Source: Taxillus chinensis
Taxonomy: Eukaryota > Streptophyta > Magnoliopsida > Santalales > Loranthaceae
Length of the DNA: 64,000 bases
Assembly: GCA_023512835.1 (NCBI GenBank)
Contig: CM042085.1
Location: 42,494,189-42,558,188 of the forward strand
Reading direction: 5' to 3'
In this document: positions 1-11,699 of the stretch, piece after piece
Numbering within the stretch: the first letter of the stretch is position 1
How the letters are laid out: each line of letters begins with the position of its first letter
Notes under the pieces: model-generated
Database searches by the model: none
What the model was told of the DNA's origin: nothing
Seen by the model: only the letters and a program-made list of their open reading frames with translations
Position numbers and translations under genes: made by a program

Positions 1-441
1 TCGGTGCATATGCCTGCCACGTCAACCACATAGCACCATCAGTGCATCACAGTAAGAACCCAAACAAGTCACGGAGTTCATGCCCCAATACCTCACACCA
101 ACATACTAACATTAGTATGGCATGTCATTCTCAACATTTCCTTTGGAACTATAGCCAGTCTTCACAAGTAAATCCTCAATCCTTGATTTATGAAGGAAGT
201 ACCCATAGCAGCTATTTTCTTGAAATCAAAAGTCCCAGCATTGTGTTCCTATATCATAAATAAGATAATCTGATTTTTTGGGATTTTTCTGAGTTGTCTA
301 ACCCCACTTTCCAAAAATTCACCACTACGAACTTTTGGGTTTTTTCGAGATTTTTCACTAAAACCCAATTTTCACATTTTGAAAGAGTGGGAATTAATTT
401 TTCTAGTATTTTTCTTTGAATCCAAATGAGGGGTATTTTGT

Positions 442-502
442 TATTTACATAGTAACTTAAGTATTAACAAAATACTTAAGTACTTAAGTTACGATGTAAA
501 TA
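442..502. other. Perfect-looking hairpin (inverted repeat)
   Basis: Two 22-base arms, 442-463 and 481-502, are reverse complements with one mismatch and flank a 17-base loop. The arms contain TTTACAT and CTTAAG. It lies just before the CTACGAA array. It may be a regulatory palindrome or a remnant of a small inverted-repeat element; no target duplication was seen. Confidence 0.7.
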
Positions 503-523
503 GGTCCAGTCCAGTGCTGTCCA

Positions 524-890
524 GTGTCCAGTTACACTGTTGGAGCTGCGACTCGTAGCTCAAAACCTGCGACTCGTAGCTGCGGAACTGCGACTCGTAG
601 CTGCGGAGTGCGGAGCTGCAGCGCGCCTCGAAGACTCGAAGCGAGGCTACGACCTTCGACCTACGAGGCAACGAACTTCGACCCTTCGGCTACGAACTAC
701 GAACTACGAGGCTACGAACTACGGGTCTACGAACTACAACCCTACGAACTACGAACCTTCGAGCTACGAACTACGGGTTTACAAACTACGACCCTACGAA
801 CTACGAATTACGACCTTTCGACCCAGAACTTCGGGTCTCCGTCATTTCCAACCAGGAATGCGCCCAAGGTACTATTCATCGTCGTTTTGA
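524..890. repeat. Tandem GACTCGTAGCTG and CTACGAA arrays
   Basis: First come three close copies of a GCGACTCGTAGCTG unit (about 545-603). Then about fifteen degenerate 10-12-base units built on CTACGAACTACG follow to about 815. The array keeps two forward frames open, but the proteins are only repeats of YELR and NYE type, so they are not genes. Related TTCGA-rich arrays lie at 34018-34195, 56860-57420 and 63000-63150, all inside LTR-like sequence. Confidence 0.8.
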
Positions 891-1792
891 CCTACTCTTC
901 GTCTGAAACGCGCCCAGAAACTCCCAGTTGCTCACTAACACCCCTGTTTCGCAACAAACTACGATATCTACCTCAAAACGCGTCCAGAACGCCTCTAAAT
1001 CGCGCAAAAACAACAGAAACACGTATAAAATTCCAGATTTTCAGAAATCTAGATCTAAACCTAGATTTCCATGGTTGACTTATCAACCCTCATGAAAAAC
1101 ACAGTTAATCAACTCCAAAATCACATAAACATATATCCACAATGATATAAAACAGTTCTTACCCACAGATCTTATGCTAAACCATTAGATCTAACCCAAA
1201 ATTGGTTTTCCCCAAATTCTAGGGTTCATGCTCAATTTCATAAATCATGATAAATTCGTGTAGATCCAAAACAAGAGAGAGATAAGAAGTTCAAGGACAC
1301 CTACTTGAAGTGAATCTTTGAGCTCCACGAACCCAAATCGCCCCAAATCGCCAAGGCCTCCAAGCTCTCTTAAGCTCTCTCTCTCAAACGCACAAACGTA
1401 AAACGTAAAGTGAAAGCTTCTTCTCTTTTTTTTCCTGCTATTTATATTTTTGCCAGTCAACTGACCTAGTCAACCATTGACCCAATCAATAATTGACCTC
1501 CCAACACAAAAATTGACCTCCAAGGCCCCGAACTTCGAATCGAGTCAAATTACAGTCAAAACGCTCGAAATGACGAGCACAACACTAAACATATATTATT
1601 ACACCCAAATGACCACCCAAACGCAAAGTCAACCAATAAACCCAAAAAAATCAACAGTCGGGTCAAACGGGGCCCCGACTCGGAATTGGGCCCAAGTACA
1701 GTCAAAATGCTCACATCGACGGCTACACTATCGTCCAGATAGTTACATTCCCATAGAATGACTATCTCTCAAAACTACCCAAATACGAGTCT

Positions 1793-2314
1793 TTACATGA
1801 ACATCAGAGAGTGTTCTTCTATCTGGGCAGATAATCCTTCAGTAGTAATCATAAAAGGATACAACTTCCTAAGGAAAGGTGTTCCTAAAATAATCGGGTG
1901 ACTAAGATCCTTAACTAAGATGAAGTCTGTTTCAATGCAAACATCATTATTGCAAATGAATGCCTTGGGTAAATAATACTTAATATTCACTGTCTTGTTA
2001 TTTGCAACAGTGATATTCATAGCTTTCTTCTTATAGTAAGAAGTTGATAATAATCATTCTCTAAGACAATTCATATCAGCACCTGAATCTAAGAGTGCTA
2101 TTGTTTCATGAATTTCATCGTCACTAACCACTAAAGTAGTAGAGACTATCCACTTTGTAGTTCCTACAGCACTAAGAAATGTACTGTCAGTAATCTCAGG
2201 TTGAATTGATTCTGCTGGGGATGCATAAATCAAATTCGGATTCTCTTGGAAAGTTTTAATGAAAGTTTTAAGTTCCTTGACCTCTATTTTGAGTGTTTGA
2301 ACTTCCTGATGTAA
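1793..2314 (-). pseudogene. Endogenous pararetrovirus protease fragment
   Basis: On the minus strand this encodes a retropepsin-like segment. The active-site DSGAD lies at 2075-2089, and ILGTPFL near 1889-1909 is the second conserved protease strand. Both are typical of plant pararetroviruses (Caulimoviridae) and less like the Copia and Gypsy proteases elsewhere in this window. An in-frame TGA lies shortly after DSGADMNCLRE, and the frame starts after a TAA at 2315-2317, so the region is dead. Nothing of the reverse transcriptase follows. A Gypsy origin is possible but the motif spacing fits a caulimovirid better. Confidence 0.55.
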
Positions 2315-2920
2315 TTATGCAAGAGTTGGGGTTCTAGAAGAACTTTCTTCTCCCTTAAGCCTATTAAGGACTTCCTTAAAAGTATAAGGTTCAATAGCCT
2401 CATTCTTTCTACGATAGTGTTTGATTTCAATAGCCCTAGATTCTTGGATCTGAAGATCAAGATAATGTCGAATTTCTCTCTCTCTTTCCTGGGGATCAGC
2501 TATCTTATCATTTAAATCTAAGATATAATTCTGGGAAGCAGAGAGAACACTAATATGTAATCCATTCATGGTTTGGATTACTTCCATATATTTGGAATTA
2601 TCTTTACCTGTCAAACAACTACATTGTTTGGGGGAACAATGGTCATTGTCGGAAGAAGAATAATAATCTTCTTCTAAGGAAACATAATCATTTTCATCGA
2701 AAGAACTCTCAGAACTAGATAACTCAGAGTCTGTATCTTTAATCTGAAGAAGCGTCTGTAACTTCTGGCGTTCTTCCTCATTCTGAATAACCTTTAAAGC
2801 TGTCTTTGCATAACATTTGTTAGCAAAGTGACCTTTTCTGCCGCACTTGTAACATCTGGGTGCAGACTCAGGCTTTCTATAGTTTTTCCTCTTAATACTC
2901 TTCTTTTGAGTGGGAGAGGT
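2315..2920 (-). pseudogene. Endogenous pararetrovirus capsid/zinc-knuckle fragment
   Basis: Open on the minus strand from 2920 to a TAA at 2315. It has a CCHC zinc knuckle (C-X2-C-X4-H-X4-C) at 2813-2854 preceded by a basic stretch (KRKNYRKPE). A Ser/Glu/Asp-rich acidic segment follows, then a helical charged region. Basic patch, knuckle, acidic Ser-rich tail and protease is the order in the coat-protein to protease part of caulimovirid polyproteins. Upstream of 2920 the frame is closed by a TGA. It is an old genomic copy that cannot make a whole protein. Confidence 0.5.
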
Positions 2921-3242
2921 TCAATAAGCTTCATGAGGAGGTTTAAATCATTTTCTCTTCGAATAATGTTATGATTCTTATTACGGGATTGAGAGGAATG
3001 GTGAGTGGTACTCCCTTGAATTTTGTGCTCCGGATAAGTAACAACTATTGAAGTTGCTATTGTTATTCTTTTTTATTTTTATTTAAATAATAATTTTATT
3101 TTCTTTATTAATATATGTGATGATGTAATAAACATATAAAGGCAAAACTAATATTATATAATATAAAAAATAAAAAATAATTATAATATTCTTTAAATAT
3201 ATATATATATATATATATTAGAACAATATATATTATGCTCTT

Positions 3243-3857
3243 GTTTGGTTGCACTATTTTTTTTTTTCTGTTTACTGTATTAAATATAAAAAATTATCTT
3301 TCATTGTTTGGTATCCGTTTTTTTTTTCCCAAAATAAGTTGCTTTTGAGTACTGAAAAATAAAAACACATTTAATGTGTTTTCATTTTTTGTATTTTATT
3401 TTTAGTATTTTCCGGGAGTTGCCGCCGCCCCCGCCGCTGCGCTAACTCCCTGCGTCCCTGCGCGTAGCATCCCCGCGTCGCCTACCCGAGCGCGATCTCC
3501 TCCCCCCAACGCGACCTCTCCCCAGATCTACTTGCTCGGCGACCTCCCCCCGGCCGACGGCCCCCACTGCCAGATCTCCCCTCCCGGCGCGACGCTGTGA
3601 TGACCCTCCGGCCGCTGCGCGACCAGATCACTGTGACAACCCCCTGCGCGACGCTGTGATGACAACCTCTTCCTCCCCCTTCCCTGCCCCGCTGTGCACC
3701 TCCGACTGCGATGCTCCCACAACACGGCGTCGCTAAGAAATGAAAACAAAAAAGGAAAAAACCATCACCAAACACGTTTGTTTCCAACGTTTTTAATTTT
3801 TTAATATTATTTTTAAAATCTACTTTTAAAAACCGAGAACGAAAACCAATGCCAAAC
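3243..3857. mobile_element. hAT-like non-autonomous element
   Basis: The segment starts GTTTGG and ends CCAAAC. It is flanked by ATGCTCTT (3235-3242) and ATGCTCTC (3858-3865), an 8-bp duplication with one mismatch, as hAT transposases make. Longer inverted similarity (GTTTGGTATCCG against the reverse of AAAACCAATGCCAAAC) supports it. No transposase is present. The interior 3415-3740 is unusually GC-rich (GCCGCC and CGCG strings) in an AT-rich neighbourhood; minus-strand open frames there follow from composition. It sits directly before the RBM39-like gene. Confidence 0.6.
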
Positions 3858-3865
3858 ATGCTCTC

Positions 3866-4358
3866 GTCGCTGTTCTAACCGCCCAACCTCAATGTCGTTG
3901 TTCCTTCAGCTCTCGTCGTCTTCGTTCTACTACTCTCACGATTTCAAGTAACATCTCTGGTTCGCATTCAAACCCTCGCTGTCTTCATTGTATTGACCTC
4001 GAATTTCATTTTTCTCCAACAATTTTGGGCGACAACAGCCTCGATCATACATTCATTTTTGAGTTTCCAAGTTTCAGAGCTTGTGTAATTTTTATTTATG
4101 AAGATGCGCTAGTATCCCTCATGATATATAGATTTACGAGTTCATTGATTTCATCCAGTACCGTAACAGAGTTAGTTTATGCGTTGAAAGTTATTTGGAT
4201 TTTACTAGGTTTAGATTTTTTGTAATTTCGATTTATGAAGATACTGGTATCCTTGATGTCATTTAGATTTACGAGTTCTGACTTCATTGATTTCATGTAG
4301 TAATGTAACAGAGTTGCGTGTTTAAACTTGGTTATGTTTTTTTTTTTTTTTTTGGTAG
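3866..4358 (+). other. Probable 5' UTR and 5' UTR intron of RBM39-like gene
   Basis: A CT-rich, TCG-rich leader (3866-3945) is followed by a possible donor CAAGTAACA near 3946, an AT-rich intron and a polypyrimidine run ending TTGGTAG at 4358, four bases before the ATG at 4363. A leader intron is common in plant splicing-factor genes. No coding sequence is seen. Confidence 0.45.
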
Positions 4359-4362
4359 GACA

Positions 4363-4988
4363 ATGGATTTTGATGAGATCGATTATCTTGAGAAAACGGT
4401 GGAGAATCCGGAAGGGGATCACACCGTGAAAAGGGTTGATGAAACTGTAAAACCTGAGGATAATGGGCTTAGCTGGGGTTCAAAGCATAGGAGTGGCGTG
4501 AGAGACCATGATTCAGACCATCGATCTAAGTGTGTGAAGTCTGGAGATGATAGGTATGATCATGACAGGCATAGGGAGAGAAGCTTGTTGCGGCACCACT
4601 GCTCATTTTCCAAGGATGGAGAGAAGGGTGAAGGCGATAGGCACCGGAGTAAGCATAGAGAAAGGAACAGAGACAAGGGCAGGGAGGAGAGGAATGGCAG
4701 GGACAGACACAAAAACAGGGGGAGAGAAAGAGAGCAGGGACTTGGTCGTCACCATGACTGGAAAGAGCAGGACCGGGAAACGGAAAAGGGGTCAGAGAAG
4801 GAAAGGAAGGAGTGGGATCAGGAAGGTTATAGAGAAAGAAATAAGGAGAGGGAAAGGGACAGGGAAAATGAGCATTCACGTCGAAGTAGAAGCCATTCAG
4901 AAAGACACAGCAGTCGCAATGATAGTGACCGGGAAAATGAGTTAAAAGAGAGAGAGAAAGAAAGGGAGTTGAAAGAGCGTGAAAACAG
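4363..4988 (+). pseudogene. RBM39-like exon 2: start codon and RS/RE domain
   Basis: The ATG at 4363 starts MDFDEIDYLEKTVENP, the family N-terminus. About 190 residues follow, rich in Arg, Glu, Asp, Ser and His (RDREREK-type and SRRSRSHSERHSSR), the RS-like domain used for nuclear localisation and spliceosome contacts. The exon ends GAAAACAG before GTACTT. This exon alone is intact. Confidence 0.85.
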
Positions 4989-7804
4989 GTACTTTGTGGA
5001 ACTAATGCATTGAAATAGACACATAACTTTGCATGCTTCATTTGATGTATGATCTTATCTATAAGCTTCATCATCATCGTCCTAACAATGAACATCATCA
5101 GTTTCAATCAACTGTGGTTCACATAGCAATCTTCAGACTTCAACTAATTAATTAATTTTTTTACATTGTCTGCTAATTGAATTACTTGATTTCTGATTGA
5201 AAGTTTTTTATCATACATAATAATGTTGTATGTGTTATTATGATGCAGCTATAGTGAAAGTTAGAATTTATATGCATTTTTTTTCTTCTAGGGGAGACTT
5301 TTTAGCCAATGAGGTTTCTTATGCCAAAGTCTTTTTGGCTTCCAATAATGAGGACCGGAGAATCAATTTTTGTCAGTGTTGAAAGTTTTTTTGATTTTGT
5401 AATGTAATGACAATACTTGACCACTTTAGAACTTGGCCAAATAAAAGAAAATAAATGAAAAAGAAAGCAAAGATGATGAAAAAGTGGAGAAAAAAAGGCT
5501 GAAATCACACAGCTTCAGTTGATAATGTTTGATGTACTTCTATTGGCTTATAAAAAAAAGGATTTCTTGCAATTTCATGTGCTTCAAGCATTGTGAATTT
5601 TGCTTCAAAGAAAAATTGCATAATCTTGTTTTTGTTGCTTAGAAAGTTATTGTTTTACTTGTTTATTGGAAGTTAGCATGGATTATACCGTCTTTGAACT
5701 TCCCAAATTGGAGATTGTGATGTTGTTTCATGATTAGAACTATTAATTTTTTTTGAAATGAGCTACTCATTGATAGGCTTCTTAGGTGAGTTCGAAGGAA
5801 AATTCACTTTTAGTTGGTTTACATATGAATTACTGACATGGAAAGATCTCGCTTCCTTGTTCTCCCCTACATAATGGAATGGAAGCTTTTGCTATATGTA
5901 AATATACATAAAATATGTAATCTTGTCCTTGTGTGCTTCTTGTATGCTTGGTTTGTTCATTATAGTTTTTTTACTCATAAAAAAAAACATAATATGATAG
6001 ATGTAGTTTAAGATTCTGTGCAGGATATCAGGGATATTACCTCTGCATCTGCAACTTTTGTCCTAAAATTGTGGTAGTTGATGTATATAGTTTAAAGGAG
6101 TCTGTGCAGACCATGCAATTATTTGGTCTCTGTTTCCCTTGTTCTTGCTGTGGCCTAGACTCTTCTTCCAATCCAATTTGATGCCAGATCATCTGTTGGA
6201 CATCGAAAGCATCTTATTTTCAGCTGGCCTAAAGTCATAGATTTTCTCTGTCCACTGATTTTATAACTGTATAATTCTCTGTTACATAACGGGTATTATA
6301 CTGTTTTTTTAGTGTATTGTTTTCACTAGTGGTTCTTAAGATACATATAGTTGTTTGTGGTATTATAAGTCATAAAATTCTGAATATTGAATATTAGAGT
6401 ATGGGAAATCACAGATATGCCAGAGAAATCTTCAGGTGGCCACTCTGGCAACTGAGCCAGGTTCAGGAACTCAGGTCATGGGTTTTAAATGTTCCTTCTA
6501 GCCTCCCTGCGATGTGTATTAATAATGCCTGCATTGCAATATTGGGCGTTGCAATAGTCAGAGGTGCTGATCGGGGTTGTGATGCCATCTTATGGTTTTC
6601 ATATCCTCCACCTTTTGAACTCAGTTGCTTAATTATATTTATTCTGTTGCAGAAATGCTGATGTGAGAGTGATGGGATTTGCTTAACAGAAGCACTAAAT
6701 CTTCTGAGGCCTGTGGAACATTCACTGTTCAGTTGGCTACAAGTTTGGCCATAAGTCATTTCCAGGATATATCATATTTATCATTGTTATTATTTTTATT
6801 ATTATTAGAATTACAACTAAATTGTGTCATTATGATATAGGTTTCAAATGGCTTGTAGTGTTTACCGAAGAAACTGTATCTGGAAATTGTGAATTATGTG
6901 CTGCCAGTGAGTTTTTGCTATAATAGTGGATTTTATTTTATAACAACTATGCAACTGATTGCAATTTGTTCTCTAATATCATCTTTTCAAGAACATGAGT
7001 GCCGTTTTGCAAGCGCCAAACAGCAATTGGTTGCACTTTTGTTCTATCTATTAAATGTTTATTTTATCTTGCTTCTCGTTGAACTGTCTATCACTTCGAC
7101 ATCTTGTTTTTCCAACTTTTATTCTCTTGTTTTTAAAAATCTTAGAGCTGATAGCATAAACTTTTATAGATAGTAATTTTACTATTAGAAATTTCTATAG
7201 CCTCTGAAATATTAGTAATATTTTGGACAAAGTTTGGTTCTTTTATCTTTTTCTACCTCTCTTCCTCTCTTTTCCAGTATGCCAAATTTGAGACCTTTTT
7301 TTCCGCTCTTTACCTTTGATAACATGACCTCTGCGAGGCCCAAGCGCTGGTTGATGCATTTTTGTTCTGTTGTGTTTTCTCTCTGCCTTTATATTTCTTC
7401 TAGTCAGATTACCTCTGCCAGTATTCTAATATCAGGTCGGTTCTGTAAATTTTAATATCAAGTTTCTGATTTCACCGCCTCCATTCATTGGTTATGTTAT
7501 TTTAACTTTTTTTTAGTGCCCTGCAGGATATTTTTCACGGGGTTAATTCTTTAAAACCACCAAAATTCTTCCATTTGGGATTGCTGTTTCTTCCTGTTTA
7601 TTATTTAACCACTGGAGCCATATTTGCCAATTTATAAGTTGCTTATAAGTAGCCACCTGAGGTTCTATTCAAAAGACCCTTTTATAAGCTATTAGCCCCC
7701 TCGTCGATGGTCCAGTCTCTCGACATTTGCTCTTTTCATGTTTTTGCCAAATTCTTTTGCCCCCTTATTTTCTTTTATACAAAATGGGTATTGTTGTCTT
7801 GCAG
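4989..7804 (+). other. Intron 2 of RBM39-like gene
   Basis: 2.8 kb of AT-rich intron, GTACTT to TTGCAG. No coding exon or clear transposable element was recognised. Short open frames here have no family features. Confidence 0.6.
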
Positions 7805-7877
7805 GAGATATAAAGATAAAAAAGATGATGCGGCAGAGCCAGAGGCTGATCCTGAGCGTGATCAGAGGACAGTATTT
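7805..7877 (+). pseudogene. RBM39-like exon 3, truncated
   Basis: Reads RYKDKKDDAAEPEADPERD then QRTVF, the conserved lead into RRM1, in phase with exon 2. After TTT at 7877 similarity stops, and CCTGTTAACTGTTGA gives a stop. The missing strand-helix part of RRM1 appears deleted, not displaced, because the next exon starts only 110 bases on. Confidence 0.8.
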
Positions 7878-7986
7878 CCTGTTAACTGTTGAAAGATACT
7901 TTTGTTCCAACGCACTGATTATATGTTAGATGGATTGTTTCCAGCATTCCATTGCATTTTTGATACGAGTGAAATTCATTTGGCAG

Positions 7987-8221
7987 CTACATTGAATTCT
8001 ATGATGCGATGTCAGTCCCTATGGCTATAGCACTCTCTGGACAGCCTTTACTTAGTCAACCAGTGATGGTTAAACCTTCAGAAGCTGAAAAGAATTTTGC
8101 CCAGTCAACTACAGCTGCATCTAGTGGACCAGCTGGGGTTGTTGGGACATATTCAGGAGGGGAAAGAAGACTTTATGTTGGTAATCTGCATTTCACTATG
8201 ACTAAAGATCAGCTTCGTCAG
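7987..8221 (+). pseudogene. RBM39-like exon 4: end of RRM1, start of RRM2
   Basis: Follows GGCAG. YIEFYDAMSVPMAIALSGQ is the C-terminal half of RRM1, then PVMVKPSEAEKNF, a spacer, and the RNP2 motif RLYVGNL of RRM2. It ends CGTCAG before GTATC. It begins with one base completing a codon from the lost exon. Confidence 0.85.
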
Positions 8222-8730
8222 GTATCAATGTATACTTCTTGTTTGAATTTAATGTAAAATTGGAATATTCTGTTTCATAATGTCAGTATTGTTGAAGTTG
8301 CAGGAGCGTATGTCTTTTGGAAATTCAATCTGCAATTTGTTGAATTTATTAATTATAAAATATTTGAGCGTCCTAAAATTTTGGGGATCGTACCTAGGCA
8401 CCATTTGTTTACAGACATCATATTTTATTGAAGGGGGCATTTTCTTGCATAAAATATTTTAACTTATCTGGTGTTACTGTAAAACAGAGAAAAAATGACT
8501 TAACGCCTCCCAAAAGAAGAAGAAGAAGAAGAAAAAGAAGAGCCTTATAAATTCTAAAATAATACAGCAACACAATTTCAAAAAAATATATTGGAGTCAT
8601 AGTTGCCTTTTAAAATTATAATGTACCTCTTATTCTTTGGATAGCATTCTTATCATATGACTGTTTTGATTGTATATAAGCCCTGCCCATATGCAATATT
8701 TACCATTACTTCTATATGCGCAATATCCAG

Positions 8731-8817
8731 GTTTTTGAACCATTTGGTACTGTGGAGCTGGTGCAACTGCCCCTTGACCTAGAGACTGGGCAGTGCAAGG
8801 GTTTTGGTTTTATCGAG
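8731..8817 (+). pseudogene. RBM39-like exon 5: RRM2 core
   Basis: 29 codons, VFEPFGTVELVQLPLDLETG then QCKGFGFIE, the first part of the RNP1 motif. Borders AATATCCAG and GTAAGTG are canonical. Confidence 0.88.
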
Positions 8818-9857
8818 GTAAGTGTCTTTGAGACTATTTAACCTTGATATTGTTGAAACAGTGTCTTTATCTTGTAAGTTTTAAGGTTCTAAAAAGCAAT
8901 AGTCGGTTTAGGACTGGCTATGTGGTTTAAGTTGTTAGATAATTTTTTCGAAATACTAGCACAAAAGAAGGAGAAATATAAAATAAATTTAACAAAATCC
9001 AATGCATAAATATATGTTTTAAAAATAATAAGACACTAGTTCAGCAGATGTGTTAACCTAAGTCTCAATTCTCAATGACTGTCATCACCATGGTTCGCAA
9101 TATTAGTTGAGTGTTCGTATCTTGGCTGTTTCAATCAGGTATCGCTAGGTAGCGATACAATATTCAGGAATGAGATGGCGAAAGGGCAAAACGCGTTTAT
9201 TTCGGACAGGTTTTCGGTCGATACACCATGTATCATCCCGATATAGTGTAATCATCATTTCTCATATGATATTTCGAGGTCGAATTGCGAGACGCACGAC
9301 TTGTGGGAGCCTCCAACGAACGAATGCAACGTACCTATTCACTCCACCACGACCAACGAACGAAGACTCAAGTCTCGACGAAGACGATTGCCATCATTGG
9401 ATTATCCTGTCCTGAGATCCCCTCTCCACACTGTAAGATGGACATTGTCGCTACTCTCTCTTTCCCTTGTCGTTGCTGTCGCTGTAGAGATTGCCGACTT
9501 TCACCTTTTTCGTTGAGATCGCCATCGTCGGTCGTGGCTCTCTCTCTCCCTTGTAAAATGCTCGACGGCTCGAGTCTCGTTCCACTGGAATTGTACTATC
9601 TACGATTCGATGGCAAGTTTATAATATATTATATGTGACAATAGTTAGTTCATTATCTCTTATATTATATATAATATATATATATATGTTAAAGTTTAAA
9701 ATATTAAATAAATTAAATTTATATAATTTAATTTAATTTGTGATAAAACTATTGAGAGAACTGTATAATTTAATTCAAGTAGGCTAAGAATTACTTTTTT
9801 CCTTTATATCTATATGATTTACATGATTTAATGTTTAGAATTACTATAAATTTTTTT

Positions 9858-9909
<52 letters not shown>

Positions 9910-10783
9910 CGTCTTGACTGCTTAAGCATCACTTAGGCAATGTTTGCCTAGCCCGAATCTTTAAATGCTCAGACTGTCTTGACACTTAGAAAACTATGTT
10001 GTATGCTATAAAAGGCACATCAACGCAATAATATATTTATTTTAATGCTTCAATAATGTAATAGTACTTTTTTTTTAATATAATAACTAATATTATGTTA
10101 TTTAAATCATATATTTATATTGTTTAATGATTCAAATGTAATTGTCTGATTTTTTCTTATATTTATATAATTTTTTTTTTAAATAATTAAATATCATTTA
10201 TACCTGGAGTTACATCTCATCCGAGATGCAATGAGTCGTCCGCGACCGCAATGACTACCGCGACCTCGACTGCGAACCATGGTCATCACACCCCCATCAC
10301 CCTCCATCTCTACCCCTGAGGCTCAATTTTCAAATGCAGTCTGCTTTTCTTTATCATTTGCTAAGGCTATTCTAGAAAAAACTTGCTTCAGTGGTCAACA
10401 AGATTGCTTAAGCGGTCAATGCCTGTCTGGGTGGCCTGAATTGAAGTAATGGTTGTGAGGCAGTTTTTCCCTCAAAACAATGCAAGCAAGGGCCCAATTG
10501 ACCGTCTTTTAGAACCTTCTTGTTTGATATACAGCAAAAGATAAGAGGATTTATGGCATGATTTTTAAAAATTATTTAAGAAAGGTGAATAATTTGTAAA
10601 CGAAAGCTCTAGCCCATCTAACTAGTGAACTTCTGAAATCAGTATTTATTACCATGCGTATAACCTATAAATCTTAAAGCAAGGCACTGCCTCCAAAACC
10701 AATGCTAATAGCCATAAATGTAAATTGAGATTCATTCCAGGCTAAAGGGAGATTAACTTGAATTGGTGATTGGCTGATTGCAG
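8818..10783 (+). other. Intron 5 with repeat-derived sequence
   Basis: A 2-kb intron. 9120-9640 is richer in CG (GCGATAC, TCGACG) than its surroundings, and 9900-10500 has GTCTTGACTGCTTAAGC-like and GCTTAAGCGGTCAATGCC-like phrases, suggesting one or more decayed transposons. No ends or target duplications could be fixed. An (AT)n run lies at 9865-9903. Confidence 0.4.
9865..9903. repeat. (AT)n microsatellite
   Basis: About 19 uninterrupted AT dinucleotides inside intron 5. Confidence 0.95.
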
Positions 10784-10858
10784 TTTGGACGTCTTGAAGA
10801 TGCTAGAGCTGCAGAGAGTTTAAATGGCCAGTTGGATATTGCAGGTCGTATAATCAAG
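10784..10858 (+). pseudogene. RBM39-like exon 6: end of RRM2
   Basis: 25 codons, FGRLEDARAAESLNGQLDIA then GRIIK. It completes RNP1 (KGFGFIEF across the exon 5/6 join) and the last helix and strand of RRM2. Borders TTGCAG and GTTAGT. Confidence 0.88.
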
Positions 10859-11547
10859 GTTAGTTCGTTCGCATCTTTTACCTTCCATGAATATATTAAG
10901 ATATCTAGTTCTGATTTTGCATTTCTCTGTTGGAATTTCAACATTAAAGCTTTCTTTACTAGATAGTTGATACTAATGCAGATTAGACGTGGAAAAGAGG
11001 TATACAAGAACGTAAAATCTAGGTGTTAACATTATTCTACTACATAAAATTATAATTATTGGCATTCTCTGATTCGTTGGTTTTTATTATGATGCATAGT
11101 TAATATGGTAATGTACTGGTTGTGTTTTCTTGGTAATGAATGCTGTCTTCTCAAGATGCCCAACTTGCCCCAATTACTACAACCCAGCAATAATGGTGCA
11201 ACATAACATGTAGAATATGTCTAAAAATTATGAAAAGGTTTATTTTTCCTTTTTCTGTACACTTCATTATCTATATTATACAAGACTTGCTTGTTGTTCT
11301 TGTGCGCTGTTTACCCTCTCCTTTTCCGTACATTTGCTTTACTGAGCTTATGGATCCTGTTTTTTAAGCTTTAAATGATTTTTAAATTATTGCTGATTGG
11401 CTATTAGGTTTTTTTTGGCAGATCAAAATCTCTATTGCTGTTTCTTTCACTCTCTTTTTGTCTTTCTCCATTTTCCCATGTCCTCGGTTTAGTTTGCCTT
11501 ATACATCTTTTTCTGTGTATGCCTGTGTAATTTTTCTTTCTGATCAG

Positions 11548-11631
11548 GTATCAGCTGTTACTGACCAAACTGGAATGCAAGATGTTGGGGCAAATGCTGC
11601 TGACTTTGACGATGATGAAGGTGGTGGTTTA
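11548..11631 (+). pseudogene. RBM39-like exon 7: linker after RRM2
   Basis: VSAVTDQTGMQDVGAN then AADFDDDEGGGL, a signature linker of plant RBM39. Follows GATCAG and ends before GTTAGT. The next coding exon is 10.5 kb away because of nested transposons. Confidence 0.88.
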
Positions 11632-11699
11632 GTTAGTATTTATTATGCTGTGAACTTCAGCCCTGATTCAGTTAAGAGTGGCAGTTGAGAACTTTCTAA

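Larger units (their letters stand above)
1..1790. repeat. LTR-like noncoding repeat sequence
   Basis: No plausible coding region. The segment holds a hairpin (442-502), a CTACGAA-type array (about 530-830), and near 1438-1450 a CTATTTATATT string that reads as a TATA box on the minus strand. Beyond it (1455-1560) lie several TTGAC/GTCAA cores. A CT-rich tract followed by a minus-strand TATA and a motif-rich flank also occurs in the solo LTR at 61256-63217, so I infer a retrotransposon LTR in minus sense. Its ends were not found; TTACA at 1743-1747 could be one. Family unknown. Confidence 0.4.

Noticed and set aside
524..1078. 184-residue and 116-residue open frames
   Set aside because: They translate the CTACGAA/CTCGTAGC tandem units only and have no domain.
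3482..3859. 125-residue minus-strand open frame
   Set aside because: Lies in the GC-rich core of the hAT-like element; open frame due to composition.
4526..5107. 193-residue minus-strand open frame
   Set aside because: Antisense of the RS/RE exon of the RBM39-like gene.
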